Shown here: one piece after another, positions 52,680 to 61,945 of the stretch | Position numbering within the stretch: position 1 is the first letter of the stretch | Layout: each line of letters begins with the position of its first letter | DNA from: Verrucomicrobium sp. | GTDB lineage: Bacteria > Verrucomicrobiota > Verrucomicrobiia > Methylacidiphilales > UBA1321 | Assembly (NCBI GenBank): GCA_017849585.1 | Contig: JAFIGT010000033.1 | Span: 62,001-126,000 of the forward strand | Direction of reading: 5' to 3' | Length of the DNA: 64,000 nucleotides | Position numbers and translations under genes: made by a program | The notes under the pieces: generated by a model | Told to the model about the DNA's origin: nothing | Seen by the model: the letters and a program-made list of their open reading frames with translations, nothing else | Database searches by the model: none

Positions 52680-54413
52680 ATGAGATCATCAATCATAACG
52701 CGTATGACAAAAGGGCTGGTTGCCGTGGGGGTACTGCTGGCGGTTGGTTCCCTGCAGGCACAACAACTGAGCTGGAGTGGCGGATCAAGCACGAACTGGC
52801 AGGACCCTGCCAATTGGGGTGGCACCAATGTTCCAGATGTTTCGGGAGAGTATGCCAACTTTAATTATGTGGGAACGCCGACACTGCCTTTACTGTTGAA
52901 TGGCGATGTCACGCTTGGGGCGGTAAGTTCACCGACTTCGCCTGCTCTACGCTATGCGCAAGGTACTTCTCTGCTCACGATCAGTGGGCAGAACACTCCG
53001 AGTAATAATACGCTAACGCTACAGGCGGGTGGTGGTACTTATGTTACTGTAGATGGCGGCGGAGCGGGGCAATCGCCGAAAGTGGTTTTGGACAATATGA
53101 ATGTGGTCTTCAATAATGCATCGTTAAGCACGGGGATCATCGGGGTTGGCCGTTCAGGTGTGTTTACGCTGGGATCGGCGACGAATGTGACTATAGCCAA
53201 CGGTTCGAGGCTACTTATTCAGGCTGTGCGTGATGGTGATGCTGGAACGGTGAATATCAACAGTGCGTCGTTCAATGCGGGGAATCCTGGAATGTCTACG
53301 GGGGTTCCTCCAGTGCCTTTTGCGTTTTTGACCATTGATCAAGGCACGGTGAACTGGGGTGTGGGTAGTTTCTCGACTACTGCAGCGACTCCGACATTGG
53401 CTGTTACGGGCAAGGCCAAGTCTAGCGTGGTGAGTCCGGCGACATTGAACTTTAAGTCGAATTATAGCTCAGGCACGACGAGTGGCGTCATTCGTGCGGG
53501 GTCTGGCGGTGTGAGTTCTGCTGTGGTCGTATCGGCGGATAACGGTGTAAAGGTAACCGATACGGTGGAGGTGGCCGGTTATGGCAATACGGGAGTGACG
53601 AACTCGGTGACCATTGGTGTGACGGCGGCAAGTTCTACGGCCACATTCGGCGGTGTGCACATCGAGCAGTACAACAATGAGAACACTGTGGGCAATACCA
53701 CGACGGTTTCTTTCAAGGCTGCTTCCGATAGTACGGCGGTCTTCACGGGATCGGTGCAGGGATGGCGCCACAGCGGCATCACGACGGGTACGACCGTTTT
53801 TACCAAGACGGGTGCTGGAACGGTGATTTTCGCGGGGAACGATACGACAATGTGGCATGATGGTAGCTACGCGGCAGCAGCCGGCGGTGCGTTTGATATT
53901 CAGGAGGGCAAGCTCGTACTCAAGTCCACGGCCTCGTACACAGGGGCATCCGCGATGTACATCAACTCGGTTGTTCGTAATGGGGCGACGCTTGAACTCG
54001 GGGCTTCCAACCAGATCACCAATACGGCCAGCCTGACGTTGAACGGCGGCACATTCGATGCGAATAATTTCGCTGAAACGTTGGGTGAGCTGATTGTCTC
54101 GGCCAATTCGTTCCTCTCGATTGACGCAGGGGCGTTGCTTGCCTTTGGATCGAGCCAGTCGGATTGGGGTAGCTTCACGCTGGACATCACCGGAACGTTG
54201 GATGCCACCGGGATTCGCTTTGGATCGAGCGATGCCGGTTTGCTGGCGAGTAATCTGGATAACCTTCTCTACAATGGTCAGGCGGGCCTGATCTCGATCA
54301 ACGCGAGTGGTTATTTGACGGCTATTCCTGAACCCTCGTCTGCGGCATTTCTGATTGCTGGCATGCTTGGTTTAGGTTGGGTGACTCGTCGCCGTAGCGC
54401 GGTGAGTCTGTAG
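52680..54413 (+). CDS. PEP-CTERM autotransporter-like beta-helix protein
   Basis: A 577-residue secreted protein with a signal peptide (about 9-28). Its start after cleavage (QLSWSGGSSTNWQDPANWGG) is typical of autotransporter-associated beta-strand repeat proteins. The body is a Gly/Thr/Ser/Val-rich repeat region expected to form a right-handed beta-helix; one repeat shows TTVFTKTGAGTVIFAGN. The C-terminus has AIPEPSS, a hydrophobic helix (AFLIAGMLGLGWV) and RRRSAVSL, a PEP-CTERM sorting signal. Likely a large surface or matrix protein handled by an exosortase encoded elsewhere. Followed by a strong hairpin. Confidence 0.87.
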   Translation: MRSSIITRMTKGLVAVGVLLAVGSLQAQQLSWSGGSSTNWQDPANWGGTNVPDVSGEYANFNYVGTPTLPLLLNGDVTLGAVSSPTSPALRYAQGTSLLTISGQNTPSNNTLTLQAGGGTYVTVDGGGAGQSPKVVLDNMNVVFNNASLSTGIIGVGRSGVFTLGSATNVTIANGSRLLIQAVRDGDAGTVNINSASFNAGNPGMSTGVPPVPFAFLTIDQGTVNWGVGSFSTTAATPTLAVTGKAKSSVVSPATLNFKSNYSSGTTSGVIRAGSGGVSSAVVVSADNGVKVTDTVEVAGYGNTGVTNSVTIGVTAASSTATFGGVHIEQYNNENTVGNTTTVSFKAASDSTAVFTGSVQGWRHSGITTGTTVFTKTGAGTVIFAGNDTTMWHDGSYAAAAGGAFDIQEGKLVLKSTASYTGASAMYINSVVRNGATLELGASNQITNTASLTLNGGTFDANNFAETLGELIVSANSFLSIDAGALLAFGSSQSDWGSFTLDITGTLDATGIRFGSSDAGLLASNLDNLLYNGQAGLISINASGYLTAIPEPSSAAFLIAGMLGLGWVTRRRSAVSL

Positions 54414-54451
54414 GTTTTGTCCCCAGGGCCGGCGGTGATGGTCCGCTGAAT

Positions 54452-54485
54452 GGAGTCGCTCTTTGAACGCGTGAAGAGCGACTCC
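54452..54485 (+). terminator. Strong hairpin after the beta-helix PEP-CTERM gene
   Basis: Perfect 12-bp arms GGAGTCGCTCTT (54452-54463) and AAGAGCGACTCC (54474-54485) with a 10-base loop, 38 bases after the stop. No run of T follows, so it may be a terminator or an RNA-stabilising stem. Its position argues that the next protein does not start at the ATG at 54450. Confidence 0.55.
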
Positions 54486-54620
54486 GGTCCTGGCCGGTTT
54501 ATTCTCGAAATTACTACTGGAGACGGTTGCGGCCGAAGCGACCGCTTCATTGCCACCCACGGGCAAATCCCAAAGCGAGTTTGTCTCAAGTTCGTAAACC
54601 TCTTGCGAAAGAATCATCGA

Positions 54621-56474
54621 GTGACGAATACAATCCGCAGTCTTGGTCCATGGTCGCTGCACTTGGCAGTACTCTTTTTTATCGAACTGGGGATGATTTG
54701 TTCCGGTGGTGCGCCGGTGAATGAATTTGTGGCGGAAGATTTTTCATCTGGGCTAGTGAGCGGTTGGATTGTGGGAACAGGTTCGAATTCCGTTACGCTT
54801 GGCAATGGCGATGTGTTTGCGGTCGGTTCGATGACGTATAGTGGGACTTCGGTAATGACGAAAGCTCTGCAGGTGCAGGACTACAGCCCTTACGCCACGT
54901 CAAGCAGTCCAATTCGTTTTCATTCACAAAATGCGTACAACGTTCTGGCGACAGCGAACAAGATTGTGCAGCTCAATGTGGATCTCTACATCGACAGCGC
55001 GATTACCTCGCTGAATCCGAATGCCAATTTGGCGAGGAGTAAAACAGCGTCGGCTTCATCCGTCGAAGCTTACAGCAGTAACTTCGCGGCCAATGCCGTT
55101 GACGGAGTGCGAACCGATTCGAGCAAATGGACCGGATCGAATACGGACCCGTCCTGGTTCATGGTCGATCTGGGAGACCTTTACAATGTCAACAAGGTCA
55201 CTCTTTATTGGGAGCCCTACGCGTACGGAATCAATTACGAGATTCAAACCAGTACGGATGCTTCGAATTGGACCACGCAAGCGGCGGTCACGGGTAATTC
55301 GACTGTGGGTACCGATGCGCCGCTGACGTACACCTTTTCTGCCGCGAGTGCCCGCTATGTGCGCATGTACGGCACATCCCATAACAGCCATGCCGGGGGA
55401 TGGGGTTTTTCGCTATACGAATTTGAAGTTTATGGCTCGTCGGATACAGTCACCACCACCACCACTACGAGCGGCTATGCCGTCACCCGGATGGGGATAT
55501 TTGACACAACGACTTCCGGCTATCTTTCTACCAGAAATAGCATTTCTCTGAGTGTCGATGCGAATTCGTCGACCAACAACATCGCGATTGTGGCCTCGAG
55601 TTCCAGCGGCGCACTGCGGAACGTGGCGACCTTCTCCAGGACGGCTTCGACTTTGCTGGGATTACATACTTACGGGCTTCAAGTCGATTATCGACAGAGC
55701 ACGACAGCTCCGATTGTCAGCGCGTACTGCGATGGGACTTTTATCGGTCAGGCTGTGCTCAATGGTTTGGAAGGAGTGAAGCTCGGAGGTTCAGGGACCA
55801 CCCAGGCCTCGGCGGTCCGGGTTCTCGTCGAGGCGACTTCTACGGCGACGAGCGGGGCTAACATCTGGCTGGATAACGTCAGTCTTTCAGCGTTCGATGC
55901 AGCCTCAATCGTGATTGCCGCGCCATCAGCGACCGCGCCGGCGATTCAATCCGCCGTGTCGAGACGCGCGCACGGTAGTCTGGGCGACTACGATATTCCA
56001 ATCAACTTCCTCTCTGGAAGCTCCGCTCCGTCAAGTACGACTGTGGAGTGCCGCTCGGGTGGGCAGTCGAATATTGTGGTCACGTTCGACAAGGCGATTA
56101 CAACGGCTACAGCCACTCTCGTATCAGGTACGGCGACCATCGGAACGCTGTCGTACAATGCGGCGGCGAAAACCGTTATCATTCCGCTCACTGGCGTGAC
56201 TAACGTGCAGAAAGTCCAGCTTCGCTTGACGAATATTCAGTCCGCCGATGGTGGGTCTCTGCCCAGCGTCTATCTGGCCTTTGGTTATCTGATCGGGGAT
56301 GTGACGGGTGATGGATATGTGACGTCTCCTGATGCGGTTCAGGTGCGCAACGGAACCGGACTACAGGCCGGGCAAGCCGGGTACAATTTACGGGCAGACA
56401 TCAACGCGGACGGATACATCACCTCTCCCGATGCGGTTCAAGTGCGAAACAATACGGGAAAGCAATTGCCTTAA
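54621..56474 (+). CDS. Secreted F5/8C (discoidin) and dockerin protein
   Basis: About 617 residues from a GTG at 54621, which gives a good signal peptide (LHLAVLFFIELGMICSGGA). An ATG at 54450 would add 57 residues encoded partly in the hairpin and is disfavoured. Order: beta domain half 1 (about 35-130), F5/8 type C domain (about 133-270; ANLARSKTASAS, VDLGDLYNVNKVTLYW, RYVRMYG), beta domain half 2 (about 285-430), an Ig-like domain (about 435-555) and a C-terminal type I dockerin with two calcium loops (DVTGDGYVTSPD and DINADGYITSPD). No catalytic residues seen: probably a glycan-binding scaffold component. Next gene encodes a cohesin-like PEP-CTERM protein. Confidence 0.8.
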   Translation: MTNTIRSLGPWSLHLAVLFFIELGMICSGGAPVNEFVAEDFSSGLVSGWIVGTGSNSVTLGNGDVFAVGSMTYSGTSVMTKALQVQDYSPYATSSSPIRFHSQNAYNVLATANKIVQLNVDLYIDSAITSLNPNANLARSKTASASSVEAYSSNFAANAVDGVRTDSSKWTGSNTDPSWFMVDLGDLYNVNKVTLYWEPYAYGINYEIQTSTDASNWTTQAAVTGNSTVGTDAPLTYTFSAASARYVRMYGTSHNSHAGGWGFSLYEFEVYGSSDTVTTTTTTSGYAVTRMGIFDTTTSGYLSTRNSISLSVDANSSTNNIAIVASSSSGALRNVATFSRTASTLLGLHTYGLQVDYRQSTTAPIVSAYCDGTFIGQAVLNGLEGVKLGGSGTTQASAVRVLVEATSTATSGANIWLDNVSLSAFDAASIVIAAPSATAPAIQSAVSRRAHGSLGDYDIPINFLSGSSAPSSTTVECRSGGQSNIVVTFDKAITTATATLVSGTATIGTLSYNAAAKTVIIPLTGVTNVQKVQLRLTNIQSADGGSLPSVYLAFGYLIGDVTGDGYVTSPDAVQVRNGTGLQAGQAGYNLRADINADGYITSPDAVQVRNNTGKQLP

Positions 56475-56497
56475 AAAACAAAGCGGAAATTATCCTC

Positions 56498-57094
56498 ATG
56501 AAAATAATCTATAATGCCCTCTTTTCACTGGCCCTGACATTGGTTGCAGGCTGGATGTTGCAGTCGACCTCGGCTGCGACATTGGCCGTGGTGGATGCGG
56601 CCAATCCGGGGCAGTCGACGATTCTGATTACTCCCGGGAGCACTTTTTCGGTAAGCGTCATTGTCTCGGGTTTGACCTCGGCCAGTCCCGTTGATTCGTT
56701 TGACTTGCAACTGGCGGCATTGCCAACAGGGTTAACACTGAACGCGATCACGTCACCCCTTTCCTCGAGCGGCTGGTTTGTCAGTTCCAATGTGGGGGAT
56801 AACTCGAGCATGGGGTATGCGAGCTCCACAGGTTATGATTTTTACACGGATTCCGTGCTGCTGAATTACTCGCTGACGGCGGACATCTCATTGGCTGCAG
56901 GAGTTGTTGGTGAGCTGACTTTTTCCGCCGAGGCGGCCAAGAACGCCCTTTACGATTCGAATGGGCTGGTGATTGCCATGAACAAGATTGGACTGCAAGT
57001 CACGGCCATACCGGAACCGACTTGTGCCGGGTTACTGCTGATCGGGTTGACTGGATCTCTCGTCTATCGTCGCAAGAGTGTCCAACGTCGCTGA
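56498..57094 (+). CDS. Cohesin-like PEP-CTERM protein
   Basis: A 198-residue protein with a signal peptide (about 6-27). One beta-sandwich domain (about 30-165) shows the cohesin-like pattern: ITPGSTFSVSVIVSGL, VDSFDLQLAALPTGLTLNAI and, near the end, AAGVVGELTFSAEA. The tail AIPEPT, LLLIGLTGSLVY and RRKSVQRR is a PEP-CTERM signal. Directly preceded (23 bases) by the dockerin protein and followed (23 bases) by a large hydrolase. Inferred role: a surface-anchored cohesin that recruits dockerin-bearing proteins. Cohesin identity is by pattern only; another beta-sandwich family is possible. Confidence 0.75.
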   Translation: MKIIYNALFSLALTLVAGWMLQSTSAATLAVVDAANPGQSTILITPGSTFSVSVIVSGLTSASPVDSFDLQLAALPTGLTLNAITSPLSSSGWFVSSNVGDNSSMGYASSTGYDFYTDSVLLNYSLTADISLAAGVVGELTFSAEAAKNALYDSNGLVIAMNKIGLQVTAIPEPTCAGLLLIGLTGSLVYRRKSVQRR

Positions 57095-57117
57095 GTTTAT
57101 TTAACCGTGGAGGCTTG

Positions 57118-59940
57118 ATGAATCTGATTCGATGGATCTTCGTTGCGGTAATTTCTCTTTTATTGATGGAGAAACCGGTCTTCGGTCTTACCACTTTGTT
57201 TTCAGATTCGTTCGAAGGTGTCGCATCGAATGCGTCGGCGTGGCGATATGGAACCGGGTCGATTGCCTCGGCCCTTGCCGCAGGAGATTCCTTTTCCATC
57301 AACACCAGCAGCGCTCTCTTGGTGGTATCGGATGCCGCTCCCTATTCCTCAGGAAGTCCTGTGGTTATTCATTCCATATCGGGTTCTAATTTCTATGCCA
57401 CTGCCGATAAAGTACTGCAGTTGAATATGGAGCTCACGATCACCAATTCGGCGGTGGTCTATACGCTCGGTTTATTTGATTCCAGTTCGGCAGCCTATGC
57501 TGTCGGGGCAAATTCCATTGCGCTCAGTATTATTCCCGGGGCGACGTCAAACAATGTCACCCTTTATGCCACCGGAAGTTCGGGTGCGGTGGTTTCGACG
57601 GTGACCACTACGGTGACGCAATCCCGGTTGATTGGGACGCACAACTATGCGCTTCAGGTCGATTATATATCGGGTACGACAAGCCCTGTGGTACGTGCCT
57701 ATTCGAATGGTGTCCTGTTGGCGACGCTGACCTTCACGGCCAATGATGGAATTCATCCTCAAGCGAGCGGGGCGACGCAGGGCACGGCGGTTCGCTCGTT
57801 TGTCCGTGGCGTGTCGACGGCGGGTTCGGGTGCCTCATTTGCGCTGAAGCGAGTGAATTTGTATTCGTATACCCCGGGGGCTTTATTGAGTCAGCTTCAG
57901 GCATCGCGCGCGGTGAACCGGGGCGTCTTTGGCCAGAACATTCTGGCTGGTGAGGAAAAGTATTATTATTCCATGTACGGAAACGGCTTTTGGAATCCCG
58001 CCACGATGACTTACTCGTCGATCCTGGTGAACAAGGCCAAGAGTGAACTGGGAAGCGTGACTTCGCTGCGGTATCCGGGAGGGGGAATGGCCTGTCGTTT
58101 CGATTTTCGCAAGACCATTGGACCGGTGAGCGATCGCGTGGATGCAACGGATACTGACGGCAGCGGCAATGTGACGGTCAAAGGCAAATGGTCGTTCGGT
58201 TTGGATGAGTTTATGTCATTGTGCAAAAGTTTTGGAGCGGAGCCAATGTACACGGCGCCGGACGTGCTTTTGCCTGCGGCGCAGATGCCCGAGCATGTGG
58301 CCAATCTGGTGGAATATCTCAACGCTCCCGCAACGGCGGGAAATCCGTGGGCGCTCAAGCGGCAGACCAACACCGGGGGCAATGCCTCGGGATATGGGGT
58401 CAGATATTTCGAGATGGGGAACGAAACGTATTATCTGGAAAGCGAGATGAACGCGCTGACCTATTCTGCCTATGTAAGGGATGGCGGTTGGGCGATGCGG
58501 GCCGTCGACCCCTCGGTGCAGATCGGTGTAGTGGCCAAAGAGAGCGGCCGTGAGTTGCAGAATGATTGGGATGCGACGGTGTTGGAGAATACTGGGAGTG
58601 TTGTTGATTTTGTGATTCTCCATATTTATCAGCCCTTCTCTTCCACCGGAGACAAGGTGTATTCGGACCCCATCAAAGTGGAGAAAACAGCCATGGCGAT
58701 GGGCGATTATCTCGAATATCAGCTTAAAGCGACTCACGACACAATTGAAGTGCTGGCAGGAAAGCGGTTGCCGTTGGCGATTACGGAATTTAACGCCCAG
58801 TTGGTGAATAAGACGGTGGGTGTTCCCACCTATCGGCTATCGTATGCCTTGGGCATGCAAATGTCCGACATGCTGCGCGTTTTTCTGAAGCCCGAATATG
58901 GAGTGATTACGGCAAACTACTGGCAGATGTTTAGCAACTCCTATGGCCCGCTGAGTTACAATTTATATGCCACGGCGACGGCATCTACGACCTTCCGGGA
59001 GTATCCAGCCTATCCTGTCTTCAAATTGTGGGGTCAACATTTCAAGGGATCGACGCTGCTTACGACTACGGTCAGCGGACCTCAGTCGAGCTATCCCGGT
59101 TACCGGGGGATTGCGCCCGCCATGGGGAGCACTTATCAGCCGGAAGCTTATTTGGGTTCGATGGATCTGACATCAACTATATCGGGTCAGATAGCTTCCA
59201 TTAATACAGATCTCGGCGGAGCCGGGACAGCCACCGCGACCATGAATGGTGACGCCTTGCAAATAGTCTTTAATGGATATGACTCGAATCGCGGTGGATC
59301 TCTGGGAAATTGGCCGCAGATCGCCACCTACACCTATTCTTCACCCGGGCGCTACGATTATGTTCTCTCCTACGAAGCCCGGTATGTGGCTGGTGCGGCA
59401 TCGCCTTCCCGACCGTTGTGGATCACGGCGGCAAGCGAAGGGGATACGACATCCAATCTCACGATGGATCCGATCGTTAATTCGAGTTATCAACCTTTCT
59501 ACGGATGGTACCGCTCGGAGATGAGTTCCAATCAGGCAACGGTTACGCTCAATATTTTGAGCGGATCGACGGCGACCACGAGTGTAACGTTTTCGGGGAC
59601 GCTGCAGGTCCGCAACATGGTGATGGATCTCTACCGACAGGAGTCATTGCCGGCTCATTCGATCATCTCCAGTGCGGCCAGCATTTCCAGTGATGGGAAT
59701 ACGTACTACATCATCGTGGCCAACAAAAGTAACTATGCCGTTCCTGCGACGCTGTCATTCAGCGGATTCACGGGAAGCTCGGCAAAATATTGGCAGGTCA
59801 ATGCGCCGACCACTTGGAAGGCGGATCTGGATACGGCAGTATGGACCGTTTCCGGATCGGCTTTCGCTCTCAGCGGAGGCGCTTCTGCGGCGTATACATT
59901 TCCTCCGCATTCCATGACGGCGATCGAGGTGTATAAATAA
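57118..59940 (+). CDS. Large secreted GH51/GH39-like glycoside hydrolase
   Basis: A 940-residue protein from the ATG at 57118, preceded by GTGGAGG. It has a signal peptide (WIFVAVISLLLMEKPVFG). An N-terminal beta domain (about 22-240) is homologous to the split domain of the dockerin protein. The barrel (about 250-640) has an acid/base Glu in FEMGNETYY (E436) and a probable nucleophile in AITEFNAQL (E557), the clan GH-A arrangement seen in GH51 alpha-arabinofuranosidases and GH39. The C-terminal 290 residues are beta-rich and CBM6-like (RYDYVLSYEARYVAG), then a final Ig-like domain. It has no dockerin of its own. Likely arabinan- or xylan-directed; substrate uncertain. Confidence 0.8.
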   Translation: MNLIRWIFVAVISLLLMEKPVFGLTTLFSDSFEGVASNASAWRYGTGSIASALAAGDSFSINTSSALLVVSDAAPYSSGSPVVIHSISGSNFYATADKVLQLNMELTITNSAVVYTLGLFDSSSAAYAVGANSIALSIIPGATSNNVTLYATGSSGAVVSTVTTTVTQSRLIGTHNYALQVDYISGTTSPVVRAYSNGVLLATLTFTANDGIHPQASGATQGTAVRSFVRGVSTAGSGASFALKRVNLYSYTPGALLSQLQASRAVNRGVFGQNILAGEEKYYYSMYGNGFWNPATMTYSSILVNKAKSELGSVTSLRYPGGGMACRFDFRKTIGPVSDRVDATDTDGSGNVTVKGKWSFGLDEFMSLCKSFGAEPMYTAPDVLLPAAQMPEHVANLVEYLNAPATAGNPWALKRQTNTGGNASGYGVRYFEMGNETYYLESEMNALTYSAYVRDGGWAMRAVDPSVQIGVVAKESGRELQNDWDATVLENTGSVVDFVILHIYQPFSSTGDKVYSDPIKVEKTAMAMGDYLEYQLKATHDTIEVLAGKRLPLAITEFNAQLVNKTVGVPTYRLSYALGMQMSDMLRVFLKPEYGVITANYWQMFSNSYGPLSYNLYATATASTTFREYPAYPVFKLWGQHFKGSTLLTTTVSGPQSSYPGYRGIAPAMGSTYQPEAYLGSMDLTSTISGQIASINTDLGGAGTATATMNGDALQIVFNGYDSNRGGSLGNWPQIATYTYSSPGRYDYVLSYEARYVAGAASPSRPLWITAASEGDTTSNLTMDPIVNSSYQPFYGWYRSEMSSNQATVTLNILSGSTATTSVTFSGTLQVRNMVMDLYRQESLPAHSIISSAASISSDGNTYYIIVANKSNYAVPATLSFSGFTGSSAKYWQVNAPTTWKADLDTAVWTVSGSAFALSGGASAAYTFPPHSMTAIEVYK

Positions 59941-59962
59941 CTCTCGAAGCGCAGATCGAGAG
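59941..59962. terminator. Hairpin between convergent genes
   Basis: Arms CTCTCGA (59941-59947) and TCGAGAG (59956-59962) with an 8-base loop, immediately after the stop of the rightward hydrolase. No T tract; weak terminator call. Confidence 0.35.
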
Positions 59963-60000
59963 TGGCGCCGCTCGATGTGGAATCCCGCGGCGCAAAGAGA

Positions 60001-60771
60001 TTATTCGACCAGATGCTCGGAGATGTAGCGAAAGCTTTTCTCGAGGGAATCGAGGGGATCTCCAGGGCACGTGTCTTGTTCTACGGCGAACCATTTGCAG
60101 CCGGATTTTTCCGCGGCCTCGATGATGCGTTTGAAGTTCAAGTTGCCAGCGCCGATCTCGCAATGCATCGGCTGATTTTGATCCGTGGTCAGATAATCTT
60201 TGATGTGGAGAATCGGCAGGCGATTTGCCAGTTGCTGGCACCACCAGACGATGTCGCCGCCGCCATGTTGAACCCAATAGGTGTCAAGCTCACCCTGTAG
60301 ATGGCGAGGATTTGTGCCTGCATAGATGAGTTCCAAAACCGCTTTGCCTTGCAGCTTGCGGAATTCGACGTTGTGATTGTGATAGCACAGGGTTTGCCCG
60401 GCCTGGGCTAGTATGGCGCCCGACTTATCCAATCCTGCAATCAGAGACTGCACGCTCTCCTTGCTGGAGAAATTCACGTCTGCGGGCCATGGATAAGCGG
60501 TAATTGCACAGCCCAGTTTCTGCAGGCGTTCGACGATCTTGTGTGGGTTTTTCAGAATCTCGATTCCGGACTCGTGAGTGGCGCAACAGGTCATGCCTTC
60601 GCCGCGGAGAATGGTAACGAGCTCTTCTTCGGCAATGGCCCCCATGCCACTAACCTGCACGGCGGTGTAACCAATCTTCCGCAGTTTGCGCAGAGTGCTG
60701 GCGATATCGGTCGGGGTTTTAAGAAGATCGCGACAGGTGAAAAGTTGGACGGCAACTTGATCGAGTTTCAT
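60001..60771 (-). CDS. Sugar phosphate isomerase/epimerase (TIM barrel)
   Basis: A 256-residue xylose-isomerase-like TIM-barrel protein with YTAVQVSGMG, LCYHNHNVEF (metal-binding His/Glu region), GELDTYWVQHGGG and WFAVEQDTCPG. It belongs to the IolE/YcjR-type family that works with Gfo/Idh/MocA oxidoreductases in sugar or cyclitol catabolism. Its start overlaps the stop of the upstream oxidoreductase gene (ATGA, 60768-60771). Likely isomerises or dehydrates a keto-sugar made by those enzymes. Confidence 0.88.
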   Translation of the reverse strand: MKLDQVAVQLFTCRDLLKTPTDIASTLRKLRKIGYTAVQVSGMGAIAEEELVTILRGEGMTCCATHESGIEILKNPHKIVERLQKLGCAITAYPWPADVNFSSKESVQSLIAGLDKSGAILAQAGQTLCYHNHNVEFRKLQGKAVLELIYAGTNPRHLQGELDTYWVQHGGGDIVWWCQQLANRLPILHIKDYLTTDQNQPMHCEIGAGNLNFKRIIEAAEKSGCKWFAVEQDTCPGDPLDSLEKSFRYISEHLVE

Positions 60772-61931
60772 GTGGAGCTTTTTTGAAGATAATTTCCGAA
60801 TCCTCCCTGATATGGAGAAACGGTTTTCTGAAAATGAGAATTGAAAATCAGATTTTGCAGCGTTTTTTCGTAAACGGCTGCCTGAATCGGAAGTTCCACG
60901 ATTGACTGGTGTACGGAGGAGAGAATCATGGAATTGATCAATTCAACGGCATGTAAGCCATCGCTGGCAGGGGATAGGAGTTTGTCGCCGCGCAAAATGG
61001 CTCCGACAAAATTCTTGATGATCCCGACATGCTGCTCACCGTGATCGGGGATGCTAATATCAAGGATCTCCGCAGGGGGCATCTTGTATCCTTCGGGGGT
61101 GGAGCGGATATAGTCGCTGCTTGATACTTGATTCCGATGGAAGGTCAAGCGATCTCCCTCCTTCACCAATCGTCCCATGTCGCCGATCACTTCCAGTCGG
61201 TTCACTCCTGGGGCCTCTCCTGTGGAGGTGATGAAGGTGGCGGTTGTTCCGTCATAGTATTGGAAGATGGCGGATACCTCGTCTTCCACTTCAATATGAT
61301 GGTAGCGAGCCAGACTGCACACGGCATGGACTTTGTGGGGCATGCCGAAGATCCACTGAAATAGATCGAGGTTGTGTACACTTTGGTTGAGCAGCACGCC
61401 GCCTCCTTCTCCCTCCCACGTGGCGCGCCAGGCACTCGAATCATAGTAGGCTTGGGAGCGAAACCAATCGGTGATGGTCCAATGAATGCGATGAATGCGG
61501 CCCAACTCTCCTTTTTGCACCATGTGACGAATCGTCTGGTAATAGGGATCGGTTCGCTGGTTGAGCATCACGGCAAAAACCTGTGTTTTCTTGCGAGGCG
61601 TAGCGAGGAGCCTCAGACAGTCGGCCTTATGGACTGAGAGAGGCTTTTCCATCAGGACATGCAGCCCCGAATCAAGTGCTTCGATTCCGATTGGAGTATG
61701 GGAATAGTGTGGCGTGGCGATTAGGACGGCGTCGATTTTCCCCGAGTGGATGAGATCGGACGACTGGCTGTAGAAAGGAAGTCCTTTGCCGACGGATTGT
61801 TTGACCGGATTGGAATCACAAACGGCCGTTAATTCGCAATCCGGCACCTCACCGTTTAGCAGGGTTTCGACATGATGCCGGCCCATGTTGCCCAACCCGA
61901 TAATTCCTAGCCTGACTGCTTCCGGCTTCAT
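60768..61931 (-). CDS. Gfo/Idh/MocA-family oxidoreductase (copy 2)
   Basis: A 387-residue NAD(P)-dependent oxidoreductase. Rossmann motif LGIIGLGNMGRHHVETLL, the EKPLSVHKADC lysine motif, and GEGGGVLLNQSVHNLDLFQW with the catalytic-site residues. It is closely similar to the next gene upstream along its whole length (WRATWEGEGGGVLLNQ in both), so the two arose by duplication. The order oxidoreductase, oxidoreductase, isomerase suggests stepwise catabolism of one sugar. Substrate unknown. Confidence 0.9.
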   Translation of the reverse strand: MKPEAVRLGIIGLGNMGRHHVETLLNGEVPDCELTAVCDSNPVKQSVGKGLPFYSQSSDLIHSGKIDAVLIATPHYSHTPIGIEALDSGLHVLMEKPLSVHKADCLRLLATPRKKTQVFAVMLNQRTDPYYQTIRHMVQKGELGRIHRIHWTITDWFRSQAYYDSSAWRATWEGEGGGVLLNQSVHNLDLFQWIFGMPHKVHAVCSLARYHHIEVEDEVSAIFQYYDGTTATFITSTGEAPGVNRLEVIGDMGRLVKEGDRLTFHRNQVSSSDYIRSTPEGYKMPPAEILDISIPDHGEQHVGIIKNFVGAILRGDKLLSPASDGLHAVELINSMILSSVHQSIVELPIQAAVYEKTLQNLIFNSHFQKTVSPYQGGFGNYLQKSST

Positions 61932-61945
61932 AATTTGCGAAGACG

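Noticed and set aside
52493-52858. 121-codon leftward frame opposite the PEP-CTERM gene start
   Set aside because: Its upstream half is antisense to the signal-peptide region of a well-supported gene and shows no domain.
54450-54620. Longer N-terminus for the dockerin protein starting at the ATG at 54450
   Set aside because: The first codons lie in a strong hairpin, the residues look unlike a protein N-terminus, and the signal peptide begins only after 54621.
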